In this document: piece by piece, positions 43,113-51,839 of the stretch
How the letters are laid out: each line of letters starts with the position of its first letter
Position numbering within the stretch: position 1 is the first letter of the stretch
Source of the DNA: Thermoproteota archaeon
GTDB lineage: Archaea; Korarchaeota; Korarchaeia; Korarchaeales; Korarchaeaceae
Reading direction: 5' to 3'
Assembly: GCA_027492205.1 (NCBI GenBank)
Contig: JAOZFN010000006.1
Location: forward strand, 7,369 to 71,368
DNA length: 64,000 nt
Made by a program: the position numbers and the translations under genes
The notes under the pieces: model-generated
Told to the model about the DNA's origin: nothing
Database searches by the model: none
The model's input: only the letters and a program-made list of their open reading frames with translations

Positions 43113-46100
43113 CTATACCTCCTCCTCCACATCCAGGCGCACGTCTACGAGGCCGGACGTGAGCTCCTGGATCAGCAGCCTCGTGGCGTGAGCCGTTATC
43201 AGAGGCCTGACTTCAACGGCGTCTTGGCACCTGGGGCAGAAGAACTGGCTGGTTATGGCGTTGTAGAACGCCAGAGACCCGCACCTCTTGCAGACGTAGA
43301 CTATCGTCTTGTCAGAGTGCTCGACGTACCTGTCCCTCAGCATAGCCGCGGCGCCGTGGGAGATGAGGACCTCCCCCTCCATCTCGCCCAGTCTGAGCCC
43401 CCCTCCCCTGGCGCGTCCCTCGACCGGCTGCCTCGTGAGTATCTGGACCTGACCCCTCGACCGGGCGTGTATCTTGTCCCTCACCATGTGCTTGAGCCTC
43501 TGGTAGAAGCTCACCCCTATGAACACGGGGGCCCTCAGCATCTTGCCGGTTCTCCCGTCGTACATGATCTCCTCGCCGGTGTACTCGAACCCAAGCCTCT
43601 TCAGCGCCTCCATTAGGTCCCCGACCGGCTCCTTCGCGAACGGCGTTCCGTCTATGAACCTCCCCTCAAGCGCCCCGATCTTGCCCGCCAGGATCTCGAT
43701 CAGCTGGCCGATTGTCATCCTGGACGGTATGGCGTGCGGGTCCAGGACTATGTCCGGGCTTATCCCGTCAGCGGTGAACGGCATGTCCTCCTGCCTGTAG
43801 ACCATTCCGATGACTCCCTTCTGCCCGTGCCTGGTGGCGAACTTGTCTCCCAGCTCTGGTATCCTGGTCTCCCTCACCCTCACCCTCACCATCTTCTCGC
43901 CGCTCTCGGCGGTGGCTAGTATCACGTCGGTCACCACGCCCCTCTCCCATGCCCTCATGTCTATGGAGGTGTCCCTCCTCTCGAAGGTCATGGCGAGCCC
44001 GGCAGCCCCGCCAGCGAGTTCGGGAGAGAACCTGGGCGGGCTGGTTCTGCCGATGAGCACGTCCCCACCCTCGACGTCTGTCTCGGGCTCGACTATCCCG
44101 TCGGCCGCGAGCTTCCGGTAGGCCTCCTCAGCCCTCCTGCCCGTGACCCCCTTGACCTCGTAGGGGTTCTCGAACTTGTCGCCCTCGACTATGGCCTGCC
44201 TCCTGGCCACGGCCTCGTAGGTCCGCAGGAATATGGCTCTGCCCGCGCCCCTGTCTATCGCCCCCTTGTTCATGACGAGCGCGTCGTCCATGTTGTAACC
44301 GTCCATCGGCAGCAGGGCCACCACGAGGTTCTGCCCCGAGGGCCTGAGGTCGTACCCCGTGATCTCACCCGTCCTGGTCCTGACTATAGGCCTCTGCGGG
44401 TAGTAGAACAGGTAGGAGGAGCTGTCCATCCTGAGCCTCCAGTTCGTCGCGTAATAGCCGAGGCCCTGCTTGACCATGTTCCCGCCTATGATGTCCCTCG
44501 GGATCGCGTTGTGCTCCGCGTAGGGGATCTGACCGGCGGCCACCCCCATCATCATGTAGGGGGCGAAGTCCAGGTGGGTGTGCTCGTCCGTGATCTTGTC
44601 GAGGTCGAAGGCCACGAGGGCGTCCTCCTCCTCGTCTGGGTCCAAGAGTTCCACGATGCCCCTCCTCACGAGGTCGCTGAAGGTGACCTTACCCTCCTCA
44701 ATCTCCGGCAGGAGCTTGATGGCCTCCTCGATCTTGTCCACGGGGATCAGCGGGCGCCTCATCCTGCCTGGGTCCGCGTTGATTATGACGACTCGCTCCT
44801 CTTCACGGTAGGCCACGTTGATCTCAGGGCTGATCTCTAGCCTGCGACGCTTGATCTCCTCGGCCACACTCTCAGGATCGTCCGTGAGCCCCACCAGGGC
44901 TCCATTCACGTAGACCTGGGCTAGGGAGCCGACCTCCTCCGGAGTGGCCTCCTCTATCGGCTTCACGCCCAGCTCGGGGAGCATCTCGATGATCGGGGTC
45001 GGGTCTATCCCGAAGGTGACGTCCGCGAAGGTCGCCAGGCTCCTGACCAGCCCCACGTTGGTGCCCTCGGGGGTCTCGAGAGGGCATAGCCTGCCCACGG
45101 ACGTCCCGTGGATCTGCCTCGCCTCGTGGAGCGGAAGTCCCGGCGGCAGCGGCGAGTTGACCCTCCTGAGGTGCTGTAGGGCGGCGATGTAGTTTGTCCT
45201 GTCCAGGTTCTGGCTTATCCCCAGCTCGCCAGTCGGCCACGTACCGGTAGCCAGGGCCCTCAGTATCCTGGGGGTTATCTTGCTCTGCGTGGTCACGATC
45301 CTCCTAACGTCCAGGTCATATACCCCGTGGGTGAGCTGCTCGTTGGCCTTCTCCTCCAGCTCCCTCACCAGGCGGTAGAAGGCGTACCTGAAGGCCTCCT
45401 GCATCAGCTCCCCAACGAGCCTCAGCCTCTTGTTGGAGAAGTGGTCCTTGTCGTCGGGTTCCACCTGGCCCTTGACGACCCTCAGCAGCCTCTCTATCAT
45501 CTTCGCGATGAAGTAGGCTTTCTTGATGTTGTCGGATTCGCTCTGACCCAGGTGTGGAAGGAGGGCCCTCCGGAGGTAATCTCTGGCCGCGTTGATCCTC
45601 TCCTGCTTCGGCGCGCTCTGTATGAGCCTCCTCCCGATGTAATCTAGGGCCTCGTCCTGCGTTATGAACCCACCCTCTTGGTCCTTCTTCCTCACCTCGT
45701 CGAGGCTGTACAGGAACTCGTTCGCTATCTCTGGGTCCGTTGAGATCGCCTGGAGTATCTGCGAGTCGTCCTCCAGGCCGAGCGCCTTGAGGATTATCGC
45801 GACGGGCGCGCCTCTCACGGCCCCGAACGACGCCTTTATGGTGCCGTCCCTCGGGTAGTACTCGAGGAACAGGCGGCTCCTCATTCCGGCCCTGGCGGAG
45901 ATTATGTAGGCGGCGTGTGAGTACGGCTTGCTCCCGGCGGTGGTCTCCTCGACGATAACCTTGTTCCTGGCAAGGTCGTCCCTGATGACGACCACCCTCT
46001 CGCTCCCGTTGATGATGAAGTAGCCGCCGGGGTCTGCGGGGTCCTCCCCCTTGGCTATCAGCTCCTCGTCGGTCAGGCCGTGGAGGACGCACTTCTTGGA

Positions 46101-46544
46101 CCTGACCATGATGGGAATGTAGCCGATCTTGACCCGTTCGGTCTTTAGCTCCATCCCGTGCCCGATAACCTTGATCTCCAGGTACACGGGGCCCCAGTAG
46201 GTGATCTTCCTCAGCCTGCACTCCATGGGAGTCATCGAGGACCTGGCGCCGTCGAACTCCTCAAACTCGGGCGGGCCAACCTCTATCTTGCCGAGCCTCA
46301 GCTTGTAGTTCTCGATCAGCTCTATCTCCCTGAATGAATCTACGACCTCCTGGAGTCCCCGCTCGAGGAAGGTGTTGAACGACTCGATCTGGGCCTCGAC
46401 CAGGCTGTGCTCCCTGAAGAAGGCCTTCACGATCGGGTAGAAGTCGACCTTCCTGGTCTCTAGGACCTGAGAGGGACCGGCCACACGGTCAGTACCCTTC
46501 CTATTTCGACTCTTATTCCCCAAACGCCAAACCCCCCGACACAC
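43113..46544 (-). CDS. rpoB: RNA polymerase subunit B, unsplit
   Basis: 1143 residues in one chain, unlike methanogens and haloarchaea with B' and B''. Landmarks are CPLETPEGTNVGLVRSL, GYNMDDALVMNKGAIDRG, LGDKFATRHGQKGVIG and the zinc ribbon CKRCGSLAF...CPRCQ near the C-terminus. The start is unclear: GTG 46544, TTG 46523 and GTG 46484 are possible, and the conserved part begins near VDFYPIVKAFFREHSLV (about residue 33). It is the second gene of the rpoH-led polymerase operon. Confidence 0.96.
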   Translation of the reverse strand: MCRGVWRLGNKSRNRKGTDRVAGPSQVLETRKVDFYPIVKAFFREHSLVEAQIESFNTFLERGLQEVVDSFREIELIENYKLRLGKIEVGPPEFEEFDGARSSMTPMECRLRKITYWGPVYLEIKVIGHGMELKTERVKIGYIPIMVRSKKCVLHGLTDEELIAKGEDPADPGGYFIINGSERVVVIRDDLARNKVIVEETTAGSKPYSHAAYIISARAGMRSRLFLEYYPRDGTIKASFGAVRGAPVAIILKALGLEDDSQILQAISTDPEIANEFLYSLDEVRKKDQEGGFITQDEALDYIGRRLIQSAPKQERINAARDYLRRALLPHLGQSESDNIKKAYFIAKMIERLLRVVKGQVEPDDKDHFSNKRLRLVGELMQEAFRYAFYRLVRELEEKANEQLTHGVYDLDVRRIVTTQSKITPRILRALATGTWPTGELGISQNLDRTNYIAALQHLRRVNSPLPPGLPLHEARQIHGTSVGRLCPLETPEGTNVGLVRSLATFADVTFGIDPTPIIEMLPELGVKPIEEATPEEVGSLAQVYVNGALVGLTDDPESVAEEIKRRRLEISPEINVAYREEERVVIINADPGRMRRPLIPVDKIEEAIKLLPEIEEGKVTFSDLVRRGIVELLDPDEEEDALVAFDLDKITDEHTHLDFAPYMMMGVAAGQIPYAEHNAIPRDIIGGNMVKQGLGYYATNWRLRMDSSSYLFYYPQRPIVRTRTGEITGYDLRPSGQNLVVALLPMDGYNMDDALVMNKGAIDRGAGRAIFLRTYEAVARRQAIVEGDKFENPYEVKGVTGRRAEEAYRKLAADGIVEPETDVEGGDVLIGRTSPPRFSPELAGGAAGLAMTFERRDTSIDMRAWERGVVTDVILATAESGEKMVRVRVRETRIPELGDKFATRHGQKGVIGMVYRQEDMPFTADGISPDIVLDPHAIPSRMTIGQLIEILAGKIGALEGRFIDGTPFAKEPVGDLMEALKRLGFEYTGEEIMYDGRTGKMLRAPVFIGVSFYQRLKHMVRDKIHARSRGQVQILTRQPVEGRARGGGLRLGEMEGEVLISHGAAAMLRDRYVEHSDKTIVYVCKRCGSLAFYNAITSQFFCPRCQDAVEVRPLITAHATRLLIQELTSGLVDVRLDVEEEV

Positions 46545-46566
46545 ACATGGGAGGACGGATCAAGCG

Positions 46567-46923
46567 CTAACCTCCCCTCACCACCACACGGTAGGCGGGG
46601 ACCTTCTCACCAGGTCGCGTGATCTTGATCACGTCCCCAGGCTTGGCCCCCAGCTGCCTGACCACGGGATCCGTGGTCAGAATCTTCGGAAACAGCTTTA
46701 GAGGGCCATACTTCCGAATGAGCTCCTCCCTCTCATCCGGGGGGACGATCTCGTGCCTGGGAACGAGGACATGACTCATCAGGTCAAACCCGCCGGGTTC
46801 GACTGCTGCGGCTTCGGGGGCCCTCCGCGGTTTTATCTTTTTCGACTCTACCCTCTTTTTCGCGGCTGCCCTCCTCCTTGAAGAGGCCCGGCCTGAAGAA
46901 GATCTCTTTGAGCGCGCTGGCAA
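46567..46923 (-). CDS. rpoH: RNA polymerase subunit H (Rpb5) with basic N-terminal extension
   Basis: 118 residues. The last 70 are a normal archaeal RpoH (MSHVLVPRHEIVPPDER, YGPLKLFPKILTTDPVVRQLGAKPGDVIKI, YRVVVRG). The first 48 are very rich in Arg, Lys, Ser and Ala and have no counterpart in typical 75-85 residue RpoH. A TTG at 46923 with GGAGAGGGGG upstream and a TATA-like box 48 bp before it supports the long form; an internal ATG at the conserved start (MSHVL) is the alternative. It heads the polymerase operon and is divergent from porG. Confidence 0.9.
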   Translation of the reverse strand: MPARSKRSSSGRASSRRRAAAKKRVESKKIKPRRAPEAAAVEPGGFDLMSHVLVPRHEIVPPDEREELIRKYGPLKLFPKILTTDPVVRQLGAKPGDVIKITRPGEKVPAYRVVVRGG

Positions 46924-46966
46924 TCTGAATGCCCCCTCTCCTAACGGGCAGGTGCCCCTGGCCTCG

Positions 46967-46976
46967 ATTTAAAAGG
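46967..46976. promoter_or_regulatory. shared TATA-like element (RNA polymerase operon / porG)
   Basis: ATTTAAAAGG stands about 35 bp before the porG ATG and about 48 bp before the rpoH TTG on the other strand. It is the only AT-rich site in the gap. Confidence 0.6.
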
Positions 46977-47005
46977 TTTGACCGGCCCCACGGGGGAGAT
47001 CAGAG

Positions 47006-47584
47006 ATGCCCGAGGTGGTCGAGATCCGATGGCACGGTCGAGGTGGCCAGGGGGTGGTTTTGGCCTCCAGACTGCTGGCAAAGGCGGCCTTCTACGAGGG
47101 TAGGTGGAGCCAGGCCTTCCCATTCTTCGGCGCCGAGCGCAGGGGGGCCCCGGTGATGGCATTCACGAGGATCTCGTCAAGGCCGATCAGGCTGCGCAGT
47201 CAGATCTACCACCCCGACGTGCTCGTCCTCGTAGACCCCATGTTCTTGGACAGTTCAGACGTGTTTGAAGGCCTTAAGGCAGGAGCAACCGTCGTCGCGA
47301 ACACCCCGAGGGACCCCGAAGAACTCAGCGTGCCGGAGGAGGTCGGGAGGGTGGCTACGGTGGATGCCACCGGCCTCGCCCTCCGATTGGGCCTGAAGGT
47401 GGCCGGACTTCCCGTGCCAAACACAGCCATGGTCGGGGCCGTCGCTAAGGCCACGGGGCTGGCGGAAATCGGGTCCGTCGAGTCGGCCATCAGGGACACC
47501 CTCTCCGGAAAGGGGGTGGAGGTGAACCTCTCGGCAGCCAGGGAGGGCTTCGACACGGTCAAAGTGTGGGAGCCGGGTAGGTAG
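47006..47584 (+). CDS. porG: 2-oxoacid:ferredoxin oxidoreductase gamma subunit (PorG-like)
   Basis: 192 residues of the gamma-domain family: EIRWHGRGGQGVVLASRLLAKA, FPFFGAERRGAPVMAFTRIS and the late LPVPNTAMVGAVAKATG. In pyruvate and related oxidoreductases this subunit joins alpha, beta and delta (ferredoxin-like) subunits that decarboxylate 2-oxoacids onto CoA. None of the partners is in the window. The neighbours are rpoH, divergent, and elf1, convergent, so this is an orphan copy. Its exact oxoacid specificity cannot be told. Confidence 0.88.
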   Translation: MPEVVEIRWHGRGGQGVVLASRLLAKAAFYEGRWSQAFPFFGAERRGAPVMAFTRISSRPIRLRSQIYHPDVLVLVDPMFLDSSDVFEGLKAGATVVANTPRDPEELSVPEEVGRVATVDATGLALRLGLKVAGLPVPNTAMVGAVAKATGLAEIGSVESAIRDTLSGKGVEVNLSAAREGFDTVKVWEPGR

Positions 47585-47592
47585 GAGCGGCG

Positions 47593-47832
47593 TCACACCT
47601 CGCCGATATACTTGTCGAAGAACTTGGCGTAGGCGTCCACTCGCTCGTCGGTGCTTGAGATCTCGACCGTGTCGGTAAGCTGGCAGTTGAAGCACCTTAT
47701 GAGAGCGAAGCCCCCCTTCCTGTCCAGCTCCACCACGACGGAGTTGTGCTGGCAGCGTGGGCACCTGAAGAATACGGACCTCCTGGCTGGTCTCCTCACC
47801 CGCGTCATGGTCCTCCTCTTTCTCCTACCCAA
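47593..47832 (-). CDS. elf1: transcription elongation factor Elf1
   Basis: 79 residues with the Elf1 layout: a basic MGRRKRR start, CPRC, about 20 residues, CFNC, and an acidic/aromatic C-terminal helix (DAYAKFFDKYIGEV). Elf1 is a four-cysteine zinc protein associated with elongating polymerase in Eukarya and some archaea. It is convergent with porG, 8 bp apart, and divergent from the PolD gene, whose ATG is 107 bp away. Confidence 0.9.
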   Translation of the reverse strand: MGRRKRRTMTRVRRPARRSVFFRCPRCQHNSVVVELDRKGGFALIRCFNCQLTDTVEISSTDERVDAYAKFFDKYIGEV

Positions 47833-47902
47833 CGGGGTTCACCTGCCTCGGTCCTTCGAGACCCATGAGGTCCCCGACCCGACCGGAAAGTGAGCCGCCC
47901 CT

Positions 47903-47913
47903 CGTTATTAACG
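47903..47913 (+). promoter_or_regulatory. TATA-like element before the PolD large-subunit gene
   Basis: CGTTATTAACG, itself palindromic, is about 32 bp before the ATG at 47940. It may also serve elf1, which starts about 76 bp away on the other strand. Confidence 0.45.
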
Positions 47914-47939
47914 TCTCCGCCGGTGGGACACGGGAAGGG

Positions 47940-50900
47940 ATGGACCTGGAGGGGTACTTCGCGGAACTCGAGGCGAAGGTGGAGGAGCTCTACAGGGTGG
48001 CCAAGAGGGCCAGGGCGAAGGGACTGGACCCCTCCACTGAGGTAGAGGTGGCCAGGGGCGACACCCTCGGTCAGAGGCTTGTCGCCCTGTTTGACAGGCC
48101 TGACCTCGCCGACGCCGTCGAGAGGTACCTGAGGCAAGGGTACGGGAAGGTCGAGACGGCCTTCAAGGTCGCCGGCGACATGCTCGAGGCCGGCGGCGCG
48201 GACGAGGAGGAGCTGGCGGAGCTGGCCGTTAGGGTCGGGATGGCCATCATGACCGACGCCACCGTCTCGGCCCCCATTGAGGGCATAAGTTCGGTGAGGA
48301 TCAAGGTGAACCCGCGCGACGGTACGCGGTACCTTGCTGTGTACTACAACGGCCCGATAAGGACGGCGGGCGGCACTGAAGGAGCGCTGAGTGTCGTTTT
48401 GGCGGACTTCGTCAGGCAGAAACTCGGCCTTGGCAGGTACAGGCCGACGGATGCGGAGGTCGAGAGGTACGTAGAAGAGATCGAGCTCTACCGCAGGGCT
48501 GTTCACCTCCAGTACAACTCTACCCCCGACGAGGTCAGGTACGTCGCGAGGCACCTGGTGGTGGAGGTCACGGGCCCGCCAACGGAGGAGGTGGAGGTCT
48601 CCACAAACAGGGACCTGCCCACGGTGGAGACGAACAGAGTGCGGGGAGGGGCTGCGCTCGTCCTTAACGACTGCCTGCTGCAGAAGAGGAAGAAGCTCGC
48701 CAAGACGATACCTAAGCTCAGGGAGGTAGTGGACTTCGACCCGAGCGGATGGGAGTGGGTTAAGGGATCGAGCGGCGCGGAGGACTCCGAGAGGAAGGGG
48801 GAGTCGGCCGGAGGCTGCCCCTACGTCCCGCCGTCCTACAAGTACCTGAGGGACTCGGTCGTCGGCAGGCCCGTCCTGGCACACCCGTCGGCGGTGGGCG
48901 GCTTCAGGCTCCGGTACGGGCACGCTAGGAACACAGGGCTGGCGTCGGTGGGGGTACACCCGGCCACCATGGTGATCCTGGAGAACTTCCTCGCGGTTGG
49001 GACGCAGGTCCGGATCGAGAGACCCGGAAAGAGCGCGATAGTGATGCCTGTGGACTCAATCGAGGGCCCGGTCGTGAGGCTCAAGGACGGCTCTGTGGTG
49101 AGGTTGGAAGATCCAGAGACGGCCAGGGCCCTGCTCCCAGATGTCGACAGGATCCTGTTCTTGGGAGACGTTCTCATTGGCTTCGGAGAGTTTCTAGAGA
49201 ACAACCACGTCCTGTTGCCCTCGGCGTGGGTGGAAGAGTGGTGGCACGAACTGCTGATAACAGAGGCAGAGAGGAGGAATTACCAGCTGCCCGACCCGCT
49301 CAGGGAAGACCCCTTCTCCCACGTCGACTTTGACACCGCCGTAGAGCTAAGCCTCTCGCTGGGAATTCCGCTCCACCCGAGGTGGACCTACTTCTGGCAC
49401 GACCTGACCGTCGACAGCCTGTCCGAGCTCGTCGAGGCCCTCAAAACCTCGACCTTCGACGGGCGCGCGCTTAGGATCCCCCTCACCGATTCGCTCAGGG
49501 AGGCCCTCGAGACCCTCTGCGTCCCGCACAGGGTGGAGGGCGGGACGATAGTGGTCGAGGGAGACGACGCCAAGGCCCTTCAGACGACCCTCCTGTCCAA
49601 CGATGTGGACCTCTCCGCCTACGGCCCCCACGAGGTCATGCGCGCTGTGAACGACCTAGCCCCCTACGAGGTGATGCCAAAGGCCCCCCACTTCGTTGGC
49701 ATGAGGCTGGGTAGGCCGGAGAAGGCCAAGCCCAGGAAGATGAAACCCCCAGTCAACGTGCTCTTTCCCATAGGAAGGCAGAAAGGGATGTCCAGGTCCC
49801 TCAAGAAAGCCCTCCAGAGCGGCCTCGCGGCCGTGGAGGTTGCCCTGAGGAGGTGCCCCAGATGCGGCGCGGAGACGGTGCACTACGCCTGCCCGTCCTG
49901 CGGGGTCAGGACGGAGCCCCAACTCTTCTGCCCCCGCTGCGGCAGGAGGCTCCGAGAGGGGCAGAGGTGCCCCGACCACCCCAGAGAGGACCCGGTGAAC
50001 TACCGCTCAACCGAGCTCAACGTGAGGGCGATCACCTCCGAGGCCGTCGATCACTTGGGAGGTGGGTACCCGCTCGACGGGGTCAAGTGCGTTCAAGGGC
50101 TCACTAGCAAGTCGAAGAGCCCTGAACCCCTCGAGAAGGGAATTTTGAGGGCGTATCGCGACCTGTATGTCTTCAAGGACGGGACGATAAGATTTGACGT
50201 CACAAACGCCTCTCTCACGCACTTCACTCCCGCGGAGGCCGGGGTCTCTCCAGAGAGGCTCAGGGAGTTGGGTTACGAGGAGGACATCCACGGGAGGCCG
50301 CTGGTCTCGGACGACCAGCTCTTGGAGCTGCGGGTACAGGACGTCATCATCCCGAGGAAGGCCGCCGAGTACCTGTACCAGGTCTCGAAGTTCATAGACG
50401 AGCTCCTGACGAAGTTCTACGGCGTCGAGCCGTTCTACAACCTGCAAAGCCCGGAGGATCTCGTGGGGCACATCCTGTTCACGATCTCACCCCACACCTT
50501 CGTGGCGAACGCCGTGAGGGTAGTCGGATTCACCGATGCGGACGTAATCCTCGCCCACCCCTACCTCCACGCCGCCAAGAGGAGGAATGTCGACGGCGAC
50601 GAGGACTCGCTCATCCTCGGCTTAGACTGCCTGCTCAACTTCTCCAAGTCCTACCTCCCGTCCAAGCCCGGAGGGAGGGAGGATGCCCCCCTCATACTGG
50701 TCACGAGGATCGACCTCGAGTACATCGACGACGAGTGCTACAACATCGAGGTGGTCTGGAGATATCCGAGAGAGTTCTTCGAGGCGACTCTCGAGTACAG
50801 GCACCCACAGGAGCTGGAGGGTTCGATTATACAGACCGTGGGGACCGTGTACGCCTCGGGGGACAGGTACCCGAGCATAGGATTCACACACCCCACGTCG

Positions 50901-51494
50901 CACTGCTGGCGTGGGCCGCTGATGACGGCGTACAGAACCCTCAACTCAATGTTGGAGAAGCTGGAGAGGCACATCGCCCTCGAGGAGAAGATCTCCGCCG
51001 TCGACCCTGAAGACGCGATAACCCGTGCGATGTCGGCGCACTTCCTCAGGGACATCGCGGGGAACCTAAGAAAGTATGCGAGCCAGAAGTTCAGGTGCCT
51101 CAAGTGCAACAGGAAGTTCAGGAGGCCTCCGCTCTCCGGCAGGTGCCCCTACTGCGGAGGCAACATAACCCTCACGATCCACCCGAGGTCCACGGTGAAG
51201 TACCTTGAGCCCACGAAGAAGATCTTGGAGGCCTACAACCTGAGGGGATACCTACTGCAGAGGGTGGAGCTGTTGGAGGATGAAGCCAATAGCCTCTTCG
51301 ACCTGACCTCCAGCCTGGCTCAGGGCGAGGGGTCCAGGGCTAGAAGCCTGACCGAGTTCAGCTTCGCCGCCTCGGATGGAGGGGAGACCGCATCGAGCTC
51401 CGAGTCATCTCCCGGAGGGTGGAGTGGTGGGAGGGAGGCGAGCCGGGCCAGGCGTGAGGGCGAGGGGTCAGCGGATCTGTCGGCTTTTCTGTAA
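47940..51494 (+). CDS. polC: DNA polymerase D large (catalytic) subunit DP2
   Basis: 1184 residues. It is the replicative family D polymerase catalytic chain. Motifs are MTDATVSAPIEGISSVRIK, YNGPIRTAGGTEGALSVVLAD, and the two-barrel active site NVDGDEDSLILGLD, whose Asps bind the catalytic metals. Zinc modules are CPRCGAETVHYACPSCG with CPRCGRRL, and near the C-terminus CLKCNRKF...CPYCGG. No intein interrupts it. The track start at 47865 is replaced by ATG 47940. A PCNA-type tail (about the last 80 residues) is present but low complexity. The small subunit DP1 is not in the window. It begins the replication cluster. Confidence 0.96.
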   Translation: MDLEGYFAELEAKVEELYRVAKRARAKGLDPSTEVEVARGDTLGQRLVALFDRPDLADAVERYLRQGYGKVETAFKVAGDMLEAGGADEEELAELAVRVGMAIMTDATVSAPIEGISSVRIKVNPRDGTRYLAVYYNGPIRTAGGTEGALSVVLADFVRQKLGLGRYRPTDAEVERYVEEIELYRRAVHLQYNSTPDEVRYVARHLVVEVTGPPTEEVEVSTNRDLPTVETNRVRGGAALVLNDCLLQKRKKLAKTIPKLREVVDFDPSGWEWVKGSSGAEDSERKGESAGGCPYVPPSYKYLRDSVVGRPVLAHPSAVGGFRLRYGHARNTGLASVGVHPATMVILENFLAVGTQVRIERPGKSAIVMPVDSIEGPVVRLKDGSVVRLEDPETARALLPDVDRILFLGDVLIGFGEFLENNHVLLPSAWVEEWWHELLITEAERRNYQLPDPLREDPFSHVDFDTAVELSLSLGIPLHPRWTYFWHDLTVDSLSELVEALKTSTFDGRALRIPLTDSLREALETLCVPHRVEGGTIVVEGDDAKALQTTLLSNDVDLSAYGPHEVMRAVNDLAPYEVMPKAPHFVGMRLGRPEKAKPRKMKPPVNVLFPIGRQKGMSRSLKKALQSGLAAVEVALRRCPRCGAETVHYACPSCGVRTEPQLFCPRCGRRLREGQRCPDHPREDPVNYRSTELNVRAITSEAVDHLGGGYPLDGVKCVQGLTSKSKSPEPLEKGILRAYRDLYVFKDGTIRFDVTNASLTHFTPAEAGVSPERLRELGYEEDIHGRPLVSDDQLLELRVQDVIIPRKAAEYLYQVSKFIDELLTKFYGVEPFYNLQSPEDLVGHILFTISPHTFVANAVRVVGFTDADVILAHPYLHAAKRRNVDGDEDSLILGLDCLLNFSKSYLPSKPGGREDAPLILVTRIDLEYIDDECYNIEVVWRYPREFFEATLEYRHPQELEGSIIQTVGTVYASGDRYPSIGFTHPTSHCWRGPLMTAYRTLNSMLEKLERHIALEEKISAVDPEDAITRAMSAHFLRDIAGNLRKYASQKFRCLKCNRKFRRPPLSGRCPYCGGNITLTIHPRSTVKYLEPTKKILEAYNLRGYLLQRVELLEDEANSLFDLTSSLAQGEGSRARSLTEFSFAASDGGETASSSESSPGGWSGGREASRARREGEGSADLSAFL

Positions 51495-51512
51495 GATGGG
51501 AACGGGAGGGAG

Positions 51513-51839
51513 TTGGAGGTGCGGATCAGGCCGATAAGCCTGTTGAGGGAGGGTGAGCCCGCCGCGGTCGTGGGGGTGATTCTGCAGAGGGTCGAAAACT
51601 ATCTGGTGCTCGACGACGGGACGGGCAGGGCGAGGGTCTACGCGGATCTGGCCGAGGCGTTTTCGCCCGGGGACGTGGTGCTGGCGGTTGGCGTAGTCGC
51701 CGCGGTGGGCCGCTTTGCGGAGATCCAGTCCGAGGCCGTCACGAAGGTGACCGGACTGGATCTGGACCTCCTGAAGGAAACCCTAAAATTGGTGGCGGAG
51801 GTTGAGGGACGAGACGCGATTTCGGGTCGTAGTGGATGA
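51513..51839 (+). CDS. small OB-fold nucleic-acid-binding protein
   Basis: 108 residues. The pattern AAVVGVILQRVENYLVLDDGTGRARVYAD (split here as the strand-turn-strand of an OB fold) followed by FSPGDVVLAVGVVAAVGRFAEIQSEAVT is typical of small RPA- or Ten1-like OB domains, with no extra domain. It is probably a single-stranded DNA-binding or replisome accessory protein; I cannot name a family. TTG 51513 or GTG 51519 are possible starts. Its stop overlaps the PCNA ATG, and it lies 18 bp after PolD, so it is firmly embedded in the replication operon. Confidence 0.7.
   Translation: MEVRIRPISLLREGEPAAVVGVILQRVENYLVLDDGTGRARVYADLAEAFSPGDVVLAVGVVAAVGRFAEIQSEAVTKVTGLDLDLLKETLKLVAEVEGRDAISGRSG

Noticed and set aside
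39144-51494. Inteins in RpoA, RpoB or PolD DP2
   Set aside because: Lengths match intein-free proteins and active-site motifs are uninterrupted.
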